Positions 26,775 to 37,800 are shown, counted from the stretch's first letter. The stretch is 64,000 nucleotides of DNA from Burkholderia metallica (GCF_902832845.1 NZ_CADFDB010000014.1:62001-126000), one strand, 5' to 3'. Made by a program: numbers and translations. The notes: generated by a model from the sequence alone, not told the origin.

Positions 26775-28556
26775 TTACGCCGCCTGCTGCTGGTACTGGA
26801 TCCGGTGCAGGTGCGCGTAGAGGCCGCCGTGGCGCAGCAATTCGTCGTGACTGCCCTCTTCGACGATCTTGCCGGCCTCGAGCACGAGGATGCGGTCCGC
26901 ACGCTCGATCGTCGACAGCCGGTGCGCGATCACGAGCGTCGTGCGGCCTTCCATCAGCCGTTCGAGCGCGGCCTGCACGTGGCGTTCCGATTCCGAATCG
27001 AGCGCCGACGTCGCTTCGTCGAGGATCAGGATCGGCGCGTCCTTGTAGATCGCGCGCGCGATCGCGAGCCGCTGGCGCTGGCCGCCGGACAACCGCATCC
27101 CGTTGCCGCCGACGAGTGTGTCGAGCCCGTCGGGCATCGCGGCGACCGCATCGGCGAGGTTCGCGGCCTCGAGCGCGGCCTGCACGCGTGCGCGGTCGGG
27201 CGTCTGGCCGTACGCGACGTTCGCGGCAATCGTATCGTTGAACAGCACGACGTCCTGGCTGACCATCGCCATCTGGCTGCGCAGCGCATGGAGATCGTAG
27301 TCGGCAACCGGCACGCCGTCGACCAGGATCGCGCCGCCCGTCGGGTCGAAAAAGCGCGGCAGCAGGTTCACGAGCGTCGTCTTGCCGCTGCCGGACGGGC
27401 CGGCGAGCGCGATCATTTCACCCGGCGCGACCTTGAACGAGATCCGGTCGAGCGTCGGCCGTTCGGCCGCGCCGTAGTCGAACGACACGTTGCGGAACTC
27501 GATCTCGCCGCGCGCATGCGGCAGCAGCCGGCCGCCGCCCTGCGGCTCGGCCGGTTCGTCGATCAGCCCGAAGATCAGCTCGGCGGCCGTCATCCCGCGC
27601 TGCAGCGGCTGGTTGACGTCGATCAGGTGCTTGAGCGGCGAGATCACCAGCAGCATCGACGTGACGAACGCGACGAAACCGCCAACCGTCGTCTGGTCGT
27701 TCGACGACTGCACGACCGCGATCGTGATCACGACCGCAAGCGCGATCGACGCGAGGAACTGCGTGAGCGGCTGCGCGAGGCCGCCGGAAATCGTCATGCG
27801 CATCGCATAGCCGCGCAGGCGCTTGCTCATCTGCGTGAAGCGGTCGGTCTCGTACGCTTCGCCGTTGTGCACCTTGACGACCTTGTAGCCACCGACCGTC
27901 TCCTCGACGATATACGACAGCTCGTTGGTCAGCGTCTGGTGTTCGCGGTTCAGGCGGCGCAGGCGGCGGTTGATCTTGCTGACGAGCCAGCCGATGCCCG
28001 GCAGGATCACCGCGACGATCAGCGTGAGCCGCCAGTTCAGGTAGAACAGGTAGCCGAGCAGGAAGATCACCGTCAGCGAATCGCGCACGAGCGTGACCAT
28101 CACGCCCGTCAGCACCGACAGGATCTGGTTGACCTCGAACACGATCGCGTTGATCACCGTGCTCGCGGTTTCGCGCTGAAAGAACGACGCGCCCGTATGG
28201 ATCATCCGCTGGAACATCTCGAGCCGCAGTTGCAGCAGGATGCGGTTCGACACATAGTTGAGCAGGTAATTGGATGCGTACTGCGACACGCCGCGCACGA
28301 GCGCGAGGCCGATCACCGCGATCGGCACGTACCATTTCGCGCGGTCGCTGCCGTGCGCGCCGAAGCCGTGATCGAGAAGCGGCTTGAGCAGCGCCGGGAT
28401 ACCGGCCTCGGTGGCCGCGACGACGCCCATCGTCATCACGGCGAGCACGACGATGCCGATCAACGGCCGGATGTACGGCCACAGGCGCTTGAGGACCGTG
28501 ACCGGCGAGGTGCCCGTGCCGTCCATCGGTTTGCGAAGAGTGTTCTGGGTTTCCAA
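26775..28556 (-). CDS. msbA: Lipid A export ATP-binding/permease protein MsbA
   Basis: A 593-residue ABC half-transporter that flips lipid A-core across the inner membrane as a homodimer. The six-helix membrane domain covers about 20-330. The ATPase domain has Walker [15 protein letters not shown], the Q-loop [13 protein letters not shown], the signature [15 protein letters not shown], Walker [14 protein letters not shown] and the switch histidine in VIAHRLST. The TTG at 28556 is preferred because AAGGA lies five bases upstream; ATG 28526 (MDGTGTSP) has no ribosome-binding site and gives 583 residues. It is divergent from waaE-like, fitting a lipopolysaccharide locus. Confidence 0.95.
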   Translation of the reverse strand: METQNTLRKPMDGTGTSPVTVLKRLWPYIRPLIGIVVLAVMTMGVVAATEAGIPALLKPLLDHGFGAHGSDRAKWYVPIAVIGLALVRGVSQYASNYLLNYVSNRILLQLRLEMFQRMIHTGASFFQRETASTVINAIVFEVNQILSVLTGVMVTLVRDSLTVIFLLGYLFYLNWRLTLIVAVILPGIGWLVSKINRRLRRLNREHQTLTNELSYIVEETVGGYKVVKVHNGEAYETDRFTQMSKRLRGYAMRMTISGGLAQPLTQFLASIALAVVITIAVVQSSNDQTTVGGFVAFVTSMLLVISPLKHLIDVNQPLQRGMTAAELIFGLIDEPAEPQGGGRLLPHARGEIEFRNVSFDYGAAERPTLDRISFKVAPGEMIALAGPSGSGKTTLVNLLPRFFDPTGGAILVDGVPVADYDLHALRSQMAMVSQDVVLFNDTIAANVAYGQTPDRARVQAALEAANLADAVAAMPDGLDTLVGGNGMRLSGGQRQRLAIARAIYKDAPILILDEATSALDSESERHVQAALERLMEGRTTLVIAHRLSTIERADRILVLEAGKIVEEGSHDELLRHGGLYAHLHRIQYQQQAA

Positions 28557-28644
28557 GGCGATCCTTCTTGAGCCGCGAAGCGGCGCCCGGGCATGGCCGC
28601 CCGGGATTGCGCCCCTGTCGGGCGGGTGCCGAAAAGGGCTCAAC

Positions 28645-28650
28645 ATTATA
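28645..28650 (-). promoter_or_regulatory. Putative -10 of msbA
   Basis: The minus strand reads TATAAT 89 bases before the msbA TTG start. No good -35 accompanies it. Confidence 0.4.
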
Positions 28651-28708
28651 GCCGCACCGCCCCCGCCGGCACGGTCATGACCGGCGCAGGCGGCGGCCGG
28701 GCCGCGGG

Positions 28709-28714
28709 TATACT
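28709..28714 (+). promoter_or_regulatory. Putative -10 of the waaE-like gene
   Basis: TATACT 37 bases before the start at 28751. It faces the msbA -10, about 60 bases away. No clear -35. Confidence 0.38.
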
Positions 28715-28750
28715 GCCGCTCACCGTTTTCTCCGCCTTTCCGACGATTTC

Positions 28751-29503
28751 ATGGCTGAACCCACCCTCGGCGTCGCCCTCATCGCCCTCAACGCGTCCGC
28801 GCGGCTCGCGCAGTGCCTTGACGCGCTGTCGTTCGCCGACGACGTCGTCGTCATCGACGGCGGCAGCACCGACGATACCGTCGCGATCGCGCAGGCGCAC
28901 GGCGCGCGCGTGATCGTCGAGCACGACTGGCCGGGCTTCGGCCCGCAGAAGAACCGCGCGCTCGACGCACTCGACACCGACTGGATCCTGTCCGTCGATA
29001 CCGACGAAGTCGTTACCCCGGAACTCGCGCAATCGATCCGCGACACGATCCGCACGCCGGCCGCGCAGGTTTATGCGGTCGACCGGCTGTCCAGCTTCTG
29101 CGGCCAGTGGATTCATCACAGCGGCTGGTATCCGGACTGGATCCCGCGCCTGTTCCGGCGCGGCGCCGCGCGCTTCTCGGACGACCTCGTGCACGAGCGC
29201 CTCGTGTTCGACGGCGCCGCGCAGCGCCTGTCCGGCAAGCTGATGCACTATTCGTACGAGGATTTCGAAACGGTCGTGCGCAAGCTCGACGCGTATTCGA
29301 CGGCCGGCGCGCGCCAGCGGCGCGCGGCCGGCCAGCGCGGCGGCTTCGGCAAGGCGCTCGCGCGCGGCGCGTGGGCGTTCGTGCGCACCTACCTGCTGCG
29401 GCGCGGCTTCCTCGACGGTCGCGCGGGCTTCATGATCGCCGTGTTCAACGCGGAAACCGTGTACTACCGTTTCCTGAAGCTCGGCCACGAACGGGCGCGC
29501 TGA
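28751..29503 (+). CDS. waaE: Family 2 glycosyltransferase, lipopolysaccharide core (WaaE/KdtX-like)
   Basis: A 250-residue GT2 enzyme without membrane helices. The nucleotide-sugar site shows VVIDGGSTDDTVAIA, and the metal-binding SVDTDEVV serves as the DxD equivalent. The pattern WPGFGPQKNRALD...WILSVDTDEVV and WYPDWIPRLFRRG is typical of WaaE, the beta-1,4-glucosyltransferase acting on heptose I of the LPS inner core. It is placed next to msbA, a further GT2 and the O-antigen ligase-like gene. Acceptor and sugar are inferred from family, not shown. Confidence 0.85.
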   Translation: MAEPTLGVALIALNASARLAQCLDALSFADDVVVIDGGSTDDTVAIAQAHGARVIVEHDWPGFGPQKNRALDALDTDWILSVDTDEVVTPELAQSIRDTIRTPAAQVYAVDRLSSFCGQWIHHSGWYPDWIPRLFRRGAARFSDDLVHERLVFDGAAQRLSGKLMHYSYEDFETVVRKLDAYSTAGARQRRAAGQRGGFGKALARGAWAFVRTYLLRRGFLDGRAGFMIAVFNAETVYYRFLKLGHERAR

Positions 29504-29534
29504 GCCAGCGCCCGGCACACGGCCGGCCCGGCGT

Positions 29535-29540
29535 TACAAT
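29535..29540 (+). promoter_or_regulatory. Putative -10 of the second GT2 gene
   Basis: TACAAT in the gap between the two glycosyltransferase genes, 84 bases before the start at 29624. No -35 is seen. Confidence 0.3.
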
Positions 29541-29623
29541 GCCGGGCTGCCCGCGCCGCGCGAGCCCGCCCGACCGGCGGCGCCGCGCGCCGCCCGCCAC
29601 GACGACCACCGAATCCGACCGCC

Positions 29624-30466
29624 ATGTTCTCCATCATCATTCCGACCTGGAACAACCTGCCGTACCTCAAGCTCGTCGTCGACAGCCTGCACCGCCACTC
29701 CGCGTACGACCACCAGATCATCGTGCACGTAAACGACGGCTCGGACGGCACGCTTGACTGGGTGCGCAGCGAAGGCATCGAACACACCGCGTCGCCGACC
29801 AACATCGGCATCTGCCACGCGGTGAATTGGGCCGCCGCGCGCGCCACGCGCGACTACGTCGTCTACATGAACGACGACATGTTCTGCTGCCCCGGCTGGG
29901 ACACGGCGCTCGTACGCCGCATCGAACAGATGCCGACCAACCTCTTCATGCTGTCGGGCACGATGGTCGAGCCGGTCGACACGCGTAACCCGTGCGTCGT
30001 GGTCAGCAATTTCGGCCGCGACGCCGAGCAGTTCGACGCGGCTGGCCTCGTCGCGGCGGCTCCGAAGCTCGTGCGCGCGGACTGGCTCGGCTCGACCTGG
30101 CCGCCGACGCTCGTGCACCGCGACTGGTGGAACCGGATCGGCGGCTACAGCAGCGAACTGTCGCCCGGCATGAGCAGCGACAACGACTTCTCGATGAAAT
30201 TCTGGGATGCCGGCTGCCGGATCTTCGTCGGCGTCGGCGATAGCCTCGTCTACCACTTCCAGCAGAAGAGCACGGGCAAGATCGTCAAGAACGACGGCCG
30301 CCGCCAGTTCCTGAACAAATGGGGCATGACCCAGGCGACGTTCGACCGCTACTACCTGCATCGCGGCGAACCGGTCGGTACGCAGATCGCGCTCGACACG
30401 CCGGTTGTAGAAGGTCGTCTCAAGCGTGCCCTGTTGCGCTCGCGGATCAAGCGCGCATTCAGCTGA
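29624..30466 (+). CDS. Family 2 glycosyltransferase in the LPS locus
   Basis: A 280-residue GT-A fold enzyme with the start MFSIIIPTWNNLPYLKLVVD, the nucleotide-binding HVNDGSDGTLDWV and the DxD-like VVYMNDDMFCC. A conserved WWNRIGGYSSELSPGMSSDN segment probably contributes to the acceptor site. The C-terminus ends in a basic helix (RLKRALLRSRIKRAF) that could touch the membrane. The sugar is unknown. Position between waaE-like and waaL-like genes suggests core oligosaccharide assembly. Confidence 0.85.
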   Translation: MFSIIIPTWNNLPYLKLVVDSLHRHSAYDHQIIVHVNDGSDGTLDWVRSEGIEHTASPTNIGICHAVNWAAARATRDYVVYMNDDMFCCPGWDTALVRRIEQMPTNLFMLSGTMVEPVDTRNPCVVVSNFGRDAEQFDAAGLVAAAPKLVRADWLGSTWPPTLVHRDWWNRIGGYSSELSPGMSSDNDFSMKFWDAGCRIFVGVGDSLVYHFQQKSTGKIVKNDGRRQFLNKWGMTQATFDRYYLHRGEPVGTQIALDTPVVEGRLKRALLRSRIKRAFS

Positions 30467-30507
30467 TCGGACCCCGAAAACCGCACGGAAACGCCCCCTG
30501 CTTCGCG

Positions 30508-30513
30508 TATACT
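30508..30513 (+). promoter_or_regulatory. Putative -10 of the waaL-like gene
   Basis: TATACT 89 bases before the start at 30602. No -35 is apparent. Confidence 0.32.
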
Positions 30514-30601
30514 CTGCGCCGTTCGTCCCGGATCTACCGCCGGGGCGCGCGGCGCGCAGCACGCTGTCCGCAAGCCGCATTCGTTCATTCGACAGGTTCC
30601 G

Positions 30602-31882
30602 ATGCTTTCGTTTTCCGCTCCCGCCTCGCGGCGCCTGACCGCCGCCCGTGCCTTTGCCGTCGCCGCACTCTGCATGGTGCCCGTCTCGACCGCGCTGACC
30701 AACGTGTTCTGCGGGCTGTTCGCCGCCGCGCTCGTGATTTCCCCCGAATTCTGGCGCGACCTGCGCTCGTTCGTCACCGACCAGGCTTCGCTCGCGGCGC
30801 TGCTGATCCTGGCCGCGCTGGCCGCGAGCCTCGCCTATACGGTCGCGCCGCACAACAAGGCGTGGAACTGGGTCGCCAAGTACGACAAGCTGCTGCTGCT
30901 GCCGTTCGCCATGCTCGCGTTCCGTCATTCGAACTGGGCGCCGATCGTGCGGCGTTGCTGGTTCGGCACGCTGTGCGTGATCCTGCTGCTGTCGACCACC
31001 AATTATCTCGGCCTGACCGCGATCGGGCCCGCGCACGCCACCGAGCTGCCGCTGTCGCGCGCCTGGGTGTTCAAGAACCACATCGCCGCCGGCATGTTCG
31101 GCGCGCTGCTGTTCTACCAGGCGGCCGACCTTGCGCTCGCGGCCCGCACGGCGCTGTCGCGCGCCGCGTATGCGGGCGTCGCCGCGTGGTCGCTCGTCAA
31201 CGTGTTCGTGATGCTGCAGGGACGCACCGGGCAGGTCATCGCGCTGCTGCTGATCCTCGTCGTCGCGGTGCGTTTCGTGCTGCTGCTGCGCCGCCAGTCG
31301 GCCCTGCGCGCGGGGCTCGCCGCCGGCGCATTCGCGCTGGCCGGCATCGCACTCGTGGTCGCCGCATGCACGGTCCACAACGGCCGGCTCGTGAAGGTCG
31401 TATCGGAAGTGCAGCAATATCGGCAGAGCGATGCGGTCACGTCCACCGGCCTGCGCCTCGAGTGGTACAAGAAGGGGCTCGAGCTGTATCGCCAGCGCCC
31501 GCTGATCGGTTACGGTGCGGGCGGCCTCGAGTCGGAGTTCGAGAAGCTGACGGCCGGCAAGACGGCAGCCGAAGGCCAGCTCACGTCGAACCCGCACAAC
31601 GAATATCTGCTGATGGCCGTGCAACTCGGCACGCTGGGCCTCGCGCTGTTCGTCAATCTGATCGTGCAGATCGTGCGCGGCAGCCGCGCGCTCGATCCGC
31701 GCTCGCGGCACCTGCTGCTCGGCTGGCTCGCGATCTTTGCGATCGGCAGTCTCGCGAACTCCCTGCTGCTCGATTTCGCCGAAGGGCACCTGATCGTGCT
31801 GCTGGCCGGCATCCTGCTCGGCTGCGGCGCACGCTCCGAAGCACTGCCGCGCGAGACGTCTGCGATCCGCCGCAGCGCATAA
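30602..31882 (+). CDS. waaL: O-antigen ligase-like membrane protein (WaaL family)
   Basis: A 426-residue protein with about ten to twelve membrane helices and one large periplasmic loop (about 265-345). The loop holds the Wzy_C pattern, with TGLRLEWYKKGLELYRQRPL followed by IGYGAGGLESEF and SNPHNEYLLMAVQLG; the arginine in LRLEW and the histidine in NPHNEYL match residues essential in WaaL ligases. These enzymes move O-antigen from undecaprenyl pyrophosphate to lipid A-core in the periplasm. Wzy polymerases look similar, but the adjacent core genes favour ligase. It converges with the GT9 genes. Confidence 0.85.
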   Translation: MLSFSAPASRRLTAARAFAVAALCMVPVSTALTNVFCGLFAAALVISPEFWRDLRSFVTDQASLAALLILAALAASLAYTVAPHNKAWNWVAKYDKLLLLPFAMLAFRHSNWAPIVRRCWFGTLCVILLLSTTNYLGLTAIGPAHATELPLSRAWVFKNHIAAGMFGALLFYQAADLALAARTALSRAAYAGVAAWSLVNVFVMLQGRTGQVIALLLILVVAVRFVLLLRRQSALRAGLAAGAFALAGIALVVAACTVHNGRLVKVVSEVQQYRQSDAVTSTGLRLEWYKKGLELYRQRPLIGYGAGGLESEFEKLTAGKTAAEGQLTSNPHNEYLLMAVQLGTLGLALFVNLIVQIVRGSRALDPRSRHLLLGWLAIFAIGSLANSLLLDFAEGHLIVLLAGILLGCGARSEALPRETSAIRRSA

Positions 31883-32012
31883 CACGCCACGGTCTGTGCT
31901 CCGCCGGCGGTCGCCTTCAGCCGCTGCGGACCGCACGCGCTTCGACGGAAACGGGTGGCTCGTCGCGGCGCCCGCCGCGCCCCGCCTGCCGAAAACGCGC
32001 GGTTGCCGCGCG

Positions 32013-33230
32013 TCAGGCCGAGCCGGTGCGATGCAGTCGCGACGTATCGACGACGGCTTCGGCCGGCCCCTGCGGATTCAGTCCGAGCATCTCGGCCGCC
32101 GCGGCTTTCACGCGCTGCGCACCGAGATTGACGAGGCAGTCGCTGCGGCTGTCGACCTTGCGCTCGCAGCCTTCGTGCCGGCACGGCACGCAATCGCCCT
32201 CCCCCTGCAACAACCAGACGTTCCCGTGACGCCCCGAGCCGCGCAGCGGCCACGGATTCTCGGTGGCCGGCCAGTGCTGCGGCCACGGCCCCCAGCGCAC
32301 GGGATCGGACGGCCCGAACAGCGCGATCGTGTCGGTGCCGGTCGCGGCCGCGACGTGTGTCGCGCCGGTGTCGGGCCCGATGAAGAGGCGCGCGCGCCGC
32401 ACGAGTTCCGCACTTTCGCCGAACGTCAGGCGACCGACCAGGTTCAGCACGTCGCCGCCCGCTTCGGCCGCGATCTGCTCCGCATACTCGCGCTCGCTGT
32501 CGGCCGGCCCGCCCGACAGCGCGACCGCGAAGCCGTGCCCGCGCAGCCAGCCGATCATTTCGACCCAGCCGTCGAGCCGCCATTGCTTGTAACGGAACAT
32601 CGGATACGGATGCAGGACGACCAGCGGCCTGCCGTCGCGGATCGCCGGCGACTCGGCGAGCCACGCGTCGAAGCGCGCGCGTCGCGCCGGATCGTCGCCG
32701 ATGCCGGGCGCGACGACCTCGGACACCGGCTCGATGCCGATCACGGGAGCGAGCGCGAGCGTGCTGACGACCGTATGCGCGGATTCGTGGTGATTGATCG
32801 CGATGCCGTTGAGCATCATTCGCGTGAGCCATGTCACGCGGTTCGGATCGACGAGGCCGACCCGCTTGCGGCCCGCAAACCAGCTGTAGAAACGCGGCCG
32901 GTCGGAGCTCAGCGCCGCGCACGCGAGATCATAGCGGCGCCACATCGACAGCGCGTCGCGCAGCCGCTCGCGGAATCCCGCACGTTGCGCGACGACGATC
33001 ACGCGCCGCACGTCCGGATTGTGCTCGAGCACGCCCTCGGTACCGCGAAACACCAGCATGTCGATCTGTGCATCCGGCCAGCGGGCCTTCAGCGAACGGA
33101 CGAGCGGTGTCGTCAGCAGCACGTCGCCGATACGGCGCGGCGCGGCGACGAGAATGGTTTTGGGCGGGCGGGCGGAAGAAAACAGGGCCACGACGATGGG
33201 GGTATCCGGCTGGCTGAACAAGGCTGGCAA
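32013..33230 (-). CDS. Family 9 glycosyltransferase (heptosyltransferase-like)
   Basis: A 405-residue GT-B enzyme of the ADP-heptose transferase family. It shows ILVAAPRRIGDVLLTTPLVR near the N-terminus, the phosphate-binding region PYPMFRYKQWRLDGWVEMI, and the C-domain donor site FIGPDTGATHVAAATGTDTIALFG. A late cysteine cluster (GDCVPCRHEGCERKVDSRSDC) is seen in some GT9 proteins. The start is uncertain: TTG 33230 is the longest, GTG 33191 is also possible, and neither has a good ribosome-binding site. It probably modifies the LPS core; the sugar is not proven. Confidence 0.82.
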   Translation of the reverse strand: MPALFSQPDTPIVVALFSSARPPKTILVAAPRRIGDVLLTTPLVRSLKARWPDAQIDMLVFRGTEGVLEHNPDVRRVIVVAQRAGFRERLRDALSMWRRYDLACAALSSDRPRFYSWFAGRKRVGLVDPNRVTWLTRMMLNGIAINHHESAHTVVSTLALAPVIGIEPVSEVVAPGIGDDPARRARFDAWLAESPAIRDGRPLVVLHPYPMFRYKQWRLDGWVEMIGWLRGHGFAVALSGGPADSEREYAEQIAAEAGGDVLNLVGRLTFGESAELVRRARLFIGPDTGATHVAAATGTDTIALFGPSDPVRWGPWPQHWPATENPWPLRGSGRHGNVWLLQGEGDCVPCRHEGCERKVDSRSDCLVNLGAQRVKAAAAEMLGLNPQGPAEAVVDTSRLHRTGSA

Positions 33231-33464
33231 TTTACAGGATTTTGCAGCAACCGGCGCGGCATCGCGAGTCGGCCGTGCGGGTGGACTGATGTGGCCCTGG
33301 GCGCGGGGGCATCGGTTTCCGGTTTTCCGTCGCCGTCCCCCCTTCCTCTCCCCCCGTGCACGATGCGCCGTGCGCCGCTCACAAATTACCGGTCACCGGT
33401 CGCCCCCAGTGCAGGTGCAGGTACCCAGCCGGTGCGGTACGCAATGCCTGCGACGCCCGTGAAA

Positions 33465-34550
33465 TTAGGAAGCGACTGTCATGACCGCGGGCGCAGCGGC
33501 AGCCGGCCGCGTACGCGCCGCGTCGGTCAGCGGCTCGTCGCGACGGATGGCCTGCGGCAGCAGGTGACGCACCGCCCGCTCGACCGCATCGACTCCGATC
33601 GCGTCGACGGTCGCGCCGGCGCGCAGGATCACGTGCGGCACACCGATCGGATGCCAGCGCAGGTATTTCTCGGGACGGTCCTCGAACAGCGCGGCGACCG
33701 GCACGCCGAGCGCCGACGCGAGATGCACGGGGGCGCTGTCGGCCGAGACGATCGCATCGAGCAGGCTCGCGGCAGCGACCAGCTCGGCGACCGACGACGG
33801 CGCCACATGACGCGCGCTCACGTCGCGCCACGCGTCGTCCTCGGGGGCATGGCCGATGGCCGGATCGCGGAACACGATGACGTCGGCGCGCGGCACAAGC
33901 CGCTCGGCGAGGTCGCGCCAGCGGTCCATCGGCCAGCGTCGCTCGGCCGCCTTGTTCGTCACGAACAAGCCGACGCGCGGCTTCGTGCGCGCGCCGAGCA
34001 GCCGATACCACGCGTCCTGCAGCGAACGGTCCGGATGAACCGACAACGCGAGGCGGTCGAGATCGGCGCGGCCGAGTTCGGGCACGAGCCGGAAACCTGA
34101 CAGCGCCTCGTGGCACATCGGTCGCCGCGCGACGTGCTCGGGCTTGCGATCGTCGAATTCGGTCTCGGCATCGTGCCAGCGGCAGTCCTTCGCGCCGATC
34201 TGACGCGCGAACTGTATGCTGCTGCGATGCATGCCGCCGTTCGGCACGACCACGAGGTCGAACCGCAGGCGACGCAGGCGGCGCACGAGCCGTGCCCGGT
34301 CGAAAAATGCGCGCATCCGCCCGGGACGGTCGTTGCGCTCGCATTGGCGGCTGTACACGTAGGTGTGGATCACGTCCACGTCGGGGTTTCCGGCCAGCGC
34401 GGCCGCGTTGTAGCGGTTCGCGACCACATGCAGCTCCGCGTCGGGCCAGCGCGCCTTCAGCGCGCCGAGAAACGCCGTCGTGCAAAGCATGTCGCCCAGA
34501 AAATCAATCCGGATCACGAGGATCCGCTGCGTCGGGTTCCCATTGGCCAT
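33465..34550 (-). CDS. Family 9 glycosyltransferase (heptosyltransferase-like), second copy
   Basis: A 361-residue GT9 protein with the family N-terminus RILVIRIDFLGDMLCTTAFL, ALKARWPDAELHVVANRYN, and the donor-site motif IVSADSAPVHLASALGVPVAALFED, which replaces the usual GPDTG with SADSA. It is clearly a paralogue of its downstream neighbour but has diverged in the C-domain. The Ala/Pro-rich C-terminus is probably unstructured. It lies 234 bases upstream of the other GT9 gene, on the same strand. A role in heptose addition to LPS is inferred from family and location. Confidence 0.82.
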   Translation of the reverse strand: MANGNPTQRILVIRIDFLGDMLCTTAFLGALKARWPDAELHVVANRYNAAALAGNPDVDVIHTYVYSRQCERNDRPGRMRAFFDRARLVRRLRRLRFDLVVVPNGGMHRSSIQFARQIGAKDCRWHDAETEFDDRKPEHVARRPMCHEALSGFRLVPELGRADLDRLALSVHPDRSLQDAWYRLLGARTKPRVGLFVTNKAAERRWPMDRWRDLAERLVPRADVIVFRDPAIGHAPEDDAWRDVSARHVAPSSVAELVAAASLLDAIVSADSAPVHLASALGVPVAALFEDRPEKYLRWHPIGVPHVILRAGATVDAIGVDAVERAVRHLLPQAIRRDEPLTDAARTRPAAAAPAVMTVAS

Positions 34551-34857
34551 GGTCGTGTGGTGACTGTCAGTTTTTTATCGTCGCGACGGGCCATTCCTCA
34601 CTATCCGGTTCCGGGCCGGCCCTGTCGCATGTCGCCGCTCGCCGCACGGATACGCCCCCGTTCATGTGCGCGATCCGGGCGCCGCCCGCCCGGAAAAGAC
34701 GATCGACACCGCGTGCGTGCGGCCAGCGCCGGATTGTATAGCGTCCCGATGACCCGCCCAAGACCCGCTTGGCGAGAAGATGAAAAAAGGCCCGTCGCAC
34801 CGCACGATGGCGATGCGACGGGCCGCATGGCGCGACAGCCGTCCGGTGCGGGCGCGC
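34551..34857. other. Intergenic stretch between a GT9 gene and dnaE
   Basis: This 307-base gap holds the dnaE terminator at its right end. The remainder is GC-rich sequence upstream of the GT9 gene; I see no small ORF, tRNA or clear promoter. Confidence 0.6.
34783..34824 (-). terminator. Rho-independent terminator of dnaE
   Basis: The minus strand forms an 11-bp perfect stem, GGCCCGTCGCA/TGCGACGGGCC (34824-34814 with 34799-34789), 14-base loop, followed at once by six T. It lies 34 bases after the dnaE stop. Confidence 0.9.
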
Positions 34858-37800
34858 TCAGTACGTGATTTCGACGACGCTGCCGTCGAACGCCGCGCGC
34901 AGCTCCGCGAGCAGCACGTCGCTCGGCTTCACGCGCCACGCGTCGCCGAGACGCATTTCACCTTGTGCCCGCGCGTTGCTGTAGAGCACCTGGACCGCGA
35001 GCCCGTTCGGCAGAGGCGCCTGCGGGCGGCGACCGCCGTCGCGCCCGCCGCCGCGCGGCGCGGGTGCTTCGACCATGTTCGCAGCCGCCGGATCGTCCTT
35101 CGACACGTGCGACTCGAGCACGCGGCGCAACACGGCCGCGTCGGCGTTGCCGTTCATCGTCAGCCGCACCGCCTGCGCATAGCGGCTGCGCGCGCGTTCG
35201 AGATCCATCACGGTATCGGCTGTGAAGCGGATGCCGCCCGTGAACGCATCGTTGCGTGCCTGCCCCTGCACGATCAGCAACTCGTCTTCCTTGAACAGCG
35301 CCTTGTTGGCCTCGAACTGCTCGTTGAAGATCGTGATTTCACACTGGCCCGTGCCATCGTCGAGCAGCGCGATCAGCATCTTGCCGCGCTGGGTCATCTG
35401 CGTACGCAGCGACGCGATGATGCCCGCCACGAGCTTGTCGCGCCCTTCCTTCAGGTCGCCGAGCTTCTGCCGCACGAAGCGGCGCACTTCGTCGCGATAC
35501 GCGTCGAACAGGTGGCCGGACAGGTAGAAGCCGAGCGCGCCCTTTTCTTCCTGCAGGCGGCGCTTGTCGTCCCACGCGGGCTCGTCGACGAGCGCATGCG
35601 CGTGCGGCGACTCGGCGCCCATGTCGAACAGGCCGGCCTGCATCGCGTTCGCCTCGGCCTGGTCGGCCGCTTCCATCGCCAGCGGCACCGACGCGATCAA
35701 CTGCGCGCGGTTCGGATTCAGCGAATCGAATGCGCCGGCGCGGATCAGCGCCTCGACCGTGCGGCGGTTGACGACGCGCCGGTCGATCCGCTCACAGAAG
35801 TCGAACAGGTCGGTGAACGCCTTCTCCTCGCGCGCACGCAGGATTTCCTCGATCGCATTCTGGCCGCTGCCCTTCACCGCGCCGAGGCCGTAGCGGATCG
35901 TGCGCGAGCGCTTGCCGTCGGCTTCGGCAACCGGCTCGAAGCGGTAATGCGACTGGTTGATGTCCGGCGGCAGCACGGTGAGATTGTTCATGACGCAATC
36001 GTCGAACAGGATTTTCACCTTGTCGGTGTCGTCCATCGCGAGCGTCATGTTGGCCGCCATGAATTCGGCCGGATGATGCGCCTTCAGCCACGCGGTGTAA
36101 TACGCGAGCAGCGCATAGGCGGCCGCGTGCGACTTGTTGAAGCCGTAGCCCGCGAACTTCTCCATCAGGTCGAAGATCTCGTCCGACTTCTCGCGCGTGA
36201 GGCCGTTCTTCGCCGCACCCTCGGCGAAGATCTCACGGTGCTTGACCATCTCCTCGGGCTTCTTCTTGCCCATCGCGCGACGCAGCAAGTCCGCGCCGCC
36301 GAGCGAGTAGCCGCCGATGATCTGCGCCATCTGCATCACCTGCTCCTGATAGACCATGATGCCGTAGGTCTCTTTCAGGACGGGTTCGACGCGCGGATCC
36401 GGATACTCGACCTTCTCGCGGCCGTGCTTCCGCGCGCAGAAGCTCGGAATCAGATCCATCGGGCCCGGACGATACAACGACACGAGCGCGATGATGTCCT
36501 CGAAGCGGTCGGGCTGCGCATCCTTCAGCATGCCCTGCATCCCGCGGCTTTCCAGCTGGAACACCGCGACCGTGTTGGCCTTCTTCAGAATCTGGAACGA
36601 CGCGGGATCGTCGAGCGGCACCTGCGCGAGCGACCAGTCGGCCTTCGACGGATCGAGGCGGCGGATGAAGCGCTCGGCCCAGTCGAGGATCGTCAGCGTC
36701 GTCAGACCCAGAAAGTCGAACTTCACGAGGCCGACGGCTTCGACGTCGTCCTTGTCGTACTGGCTGACCACGCCGCCGTCGTCGCCCTGCGTGTACAGCG
36801 GGCAGAAATCGGTCAGCTTGCCCGGCGCGATCAGCACGCCGCCCGCGTGCATCCCGACGTTACGCGTGAGGCCCTCGACGCGCTGCGCGAGGTCGAGCAA
36901 CTGATGCACTTCGTCCTCGTGGTCGTAGCGCTCCTGAAGCTGCGGCTCCTCCTTCATCGCGTCGGCGATCGTCACGTGCTTGCCCGGCTTGAACGGGATC
37001 AGCTTCGCGACGCCGTCGGTGAACATGTAGCCGAGGTCGAGCACGCGGCCGATGTCGCGCACGGCCGCCTTCGCGGCCATCGTGCCGAACGTGGCGATCT
37101 GCGACACGGCGTCCGCGCCGTACTTCTCCTTCACGTACTGGATCACGCGGTCGCGGCCGTGCTGGCAGAAGTCGATGTCGAAGTCGGGCATCGACACGCG
37201 TTCCGGGTTCAGGAAGCGCTCGAACAGCAGGTTGTAGCGCAGCGGATCCAGATCGGTGATGCCGAGCGCGTATGCGACCAGCGAACCGGCGCCCGAACCG
37301 CGGCCCGGGCCGACCGGCACGCCGTTGTTCTTCGCCCAGTTGATGAAGTCCGCGACGATCAGGAAGTAGCCCGGGAACCCCATCTTCGTGATGGTCCCGC
37401 ACTCGAATTCGAGGCGCTTGTAGTACGTTTCGCGCTGCGCGTCGCGCTCCGCCTCGACCGGATACAGCTGCACGAGCCGGGTCTCGAGCCCTTCCTTCGA
37501 CAGCTGGACCAGGTAGTCGTCGAGCGACATGCCGTCCGGCGTCGGGAACAGCGGCAGTTTCGGCTTGCCGAGCTCGAGCTTCAGGTTGCAGCGTTTCGCG
37601 ATTTCGACCGTGTTCGCGATCGCCGACGGCAGGTCGGCGAACAGCGCGACCATGTCGTCCTGCGTGCGGAAATACTGATCGGTCGTGAAGCGCTTCTGGC
37701 GCCGCGGGTTCGCGAGGATGTCGCCTTCCGAGATACACACGCGCGCCTCGTGCGCGGTGAAATCGTCGCCAGTCATGAACTGCGTCGGATGCGTCGCGAC

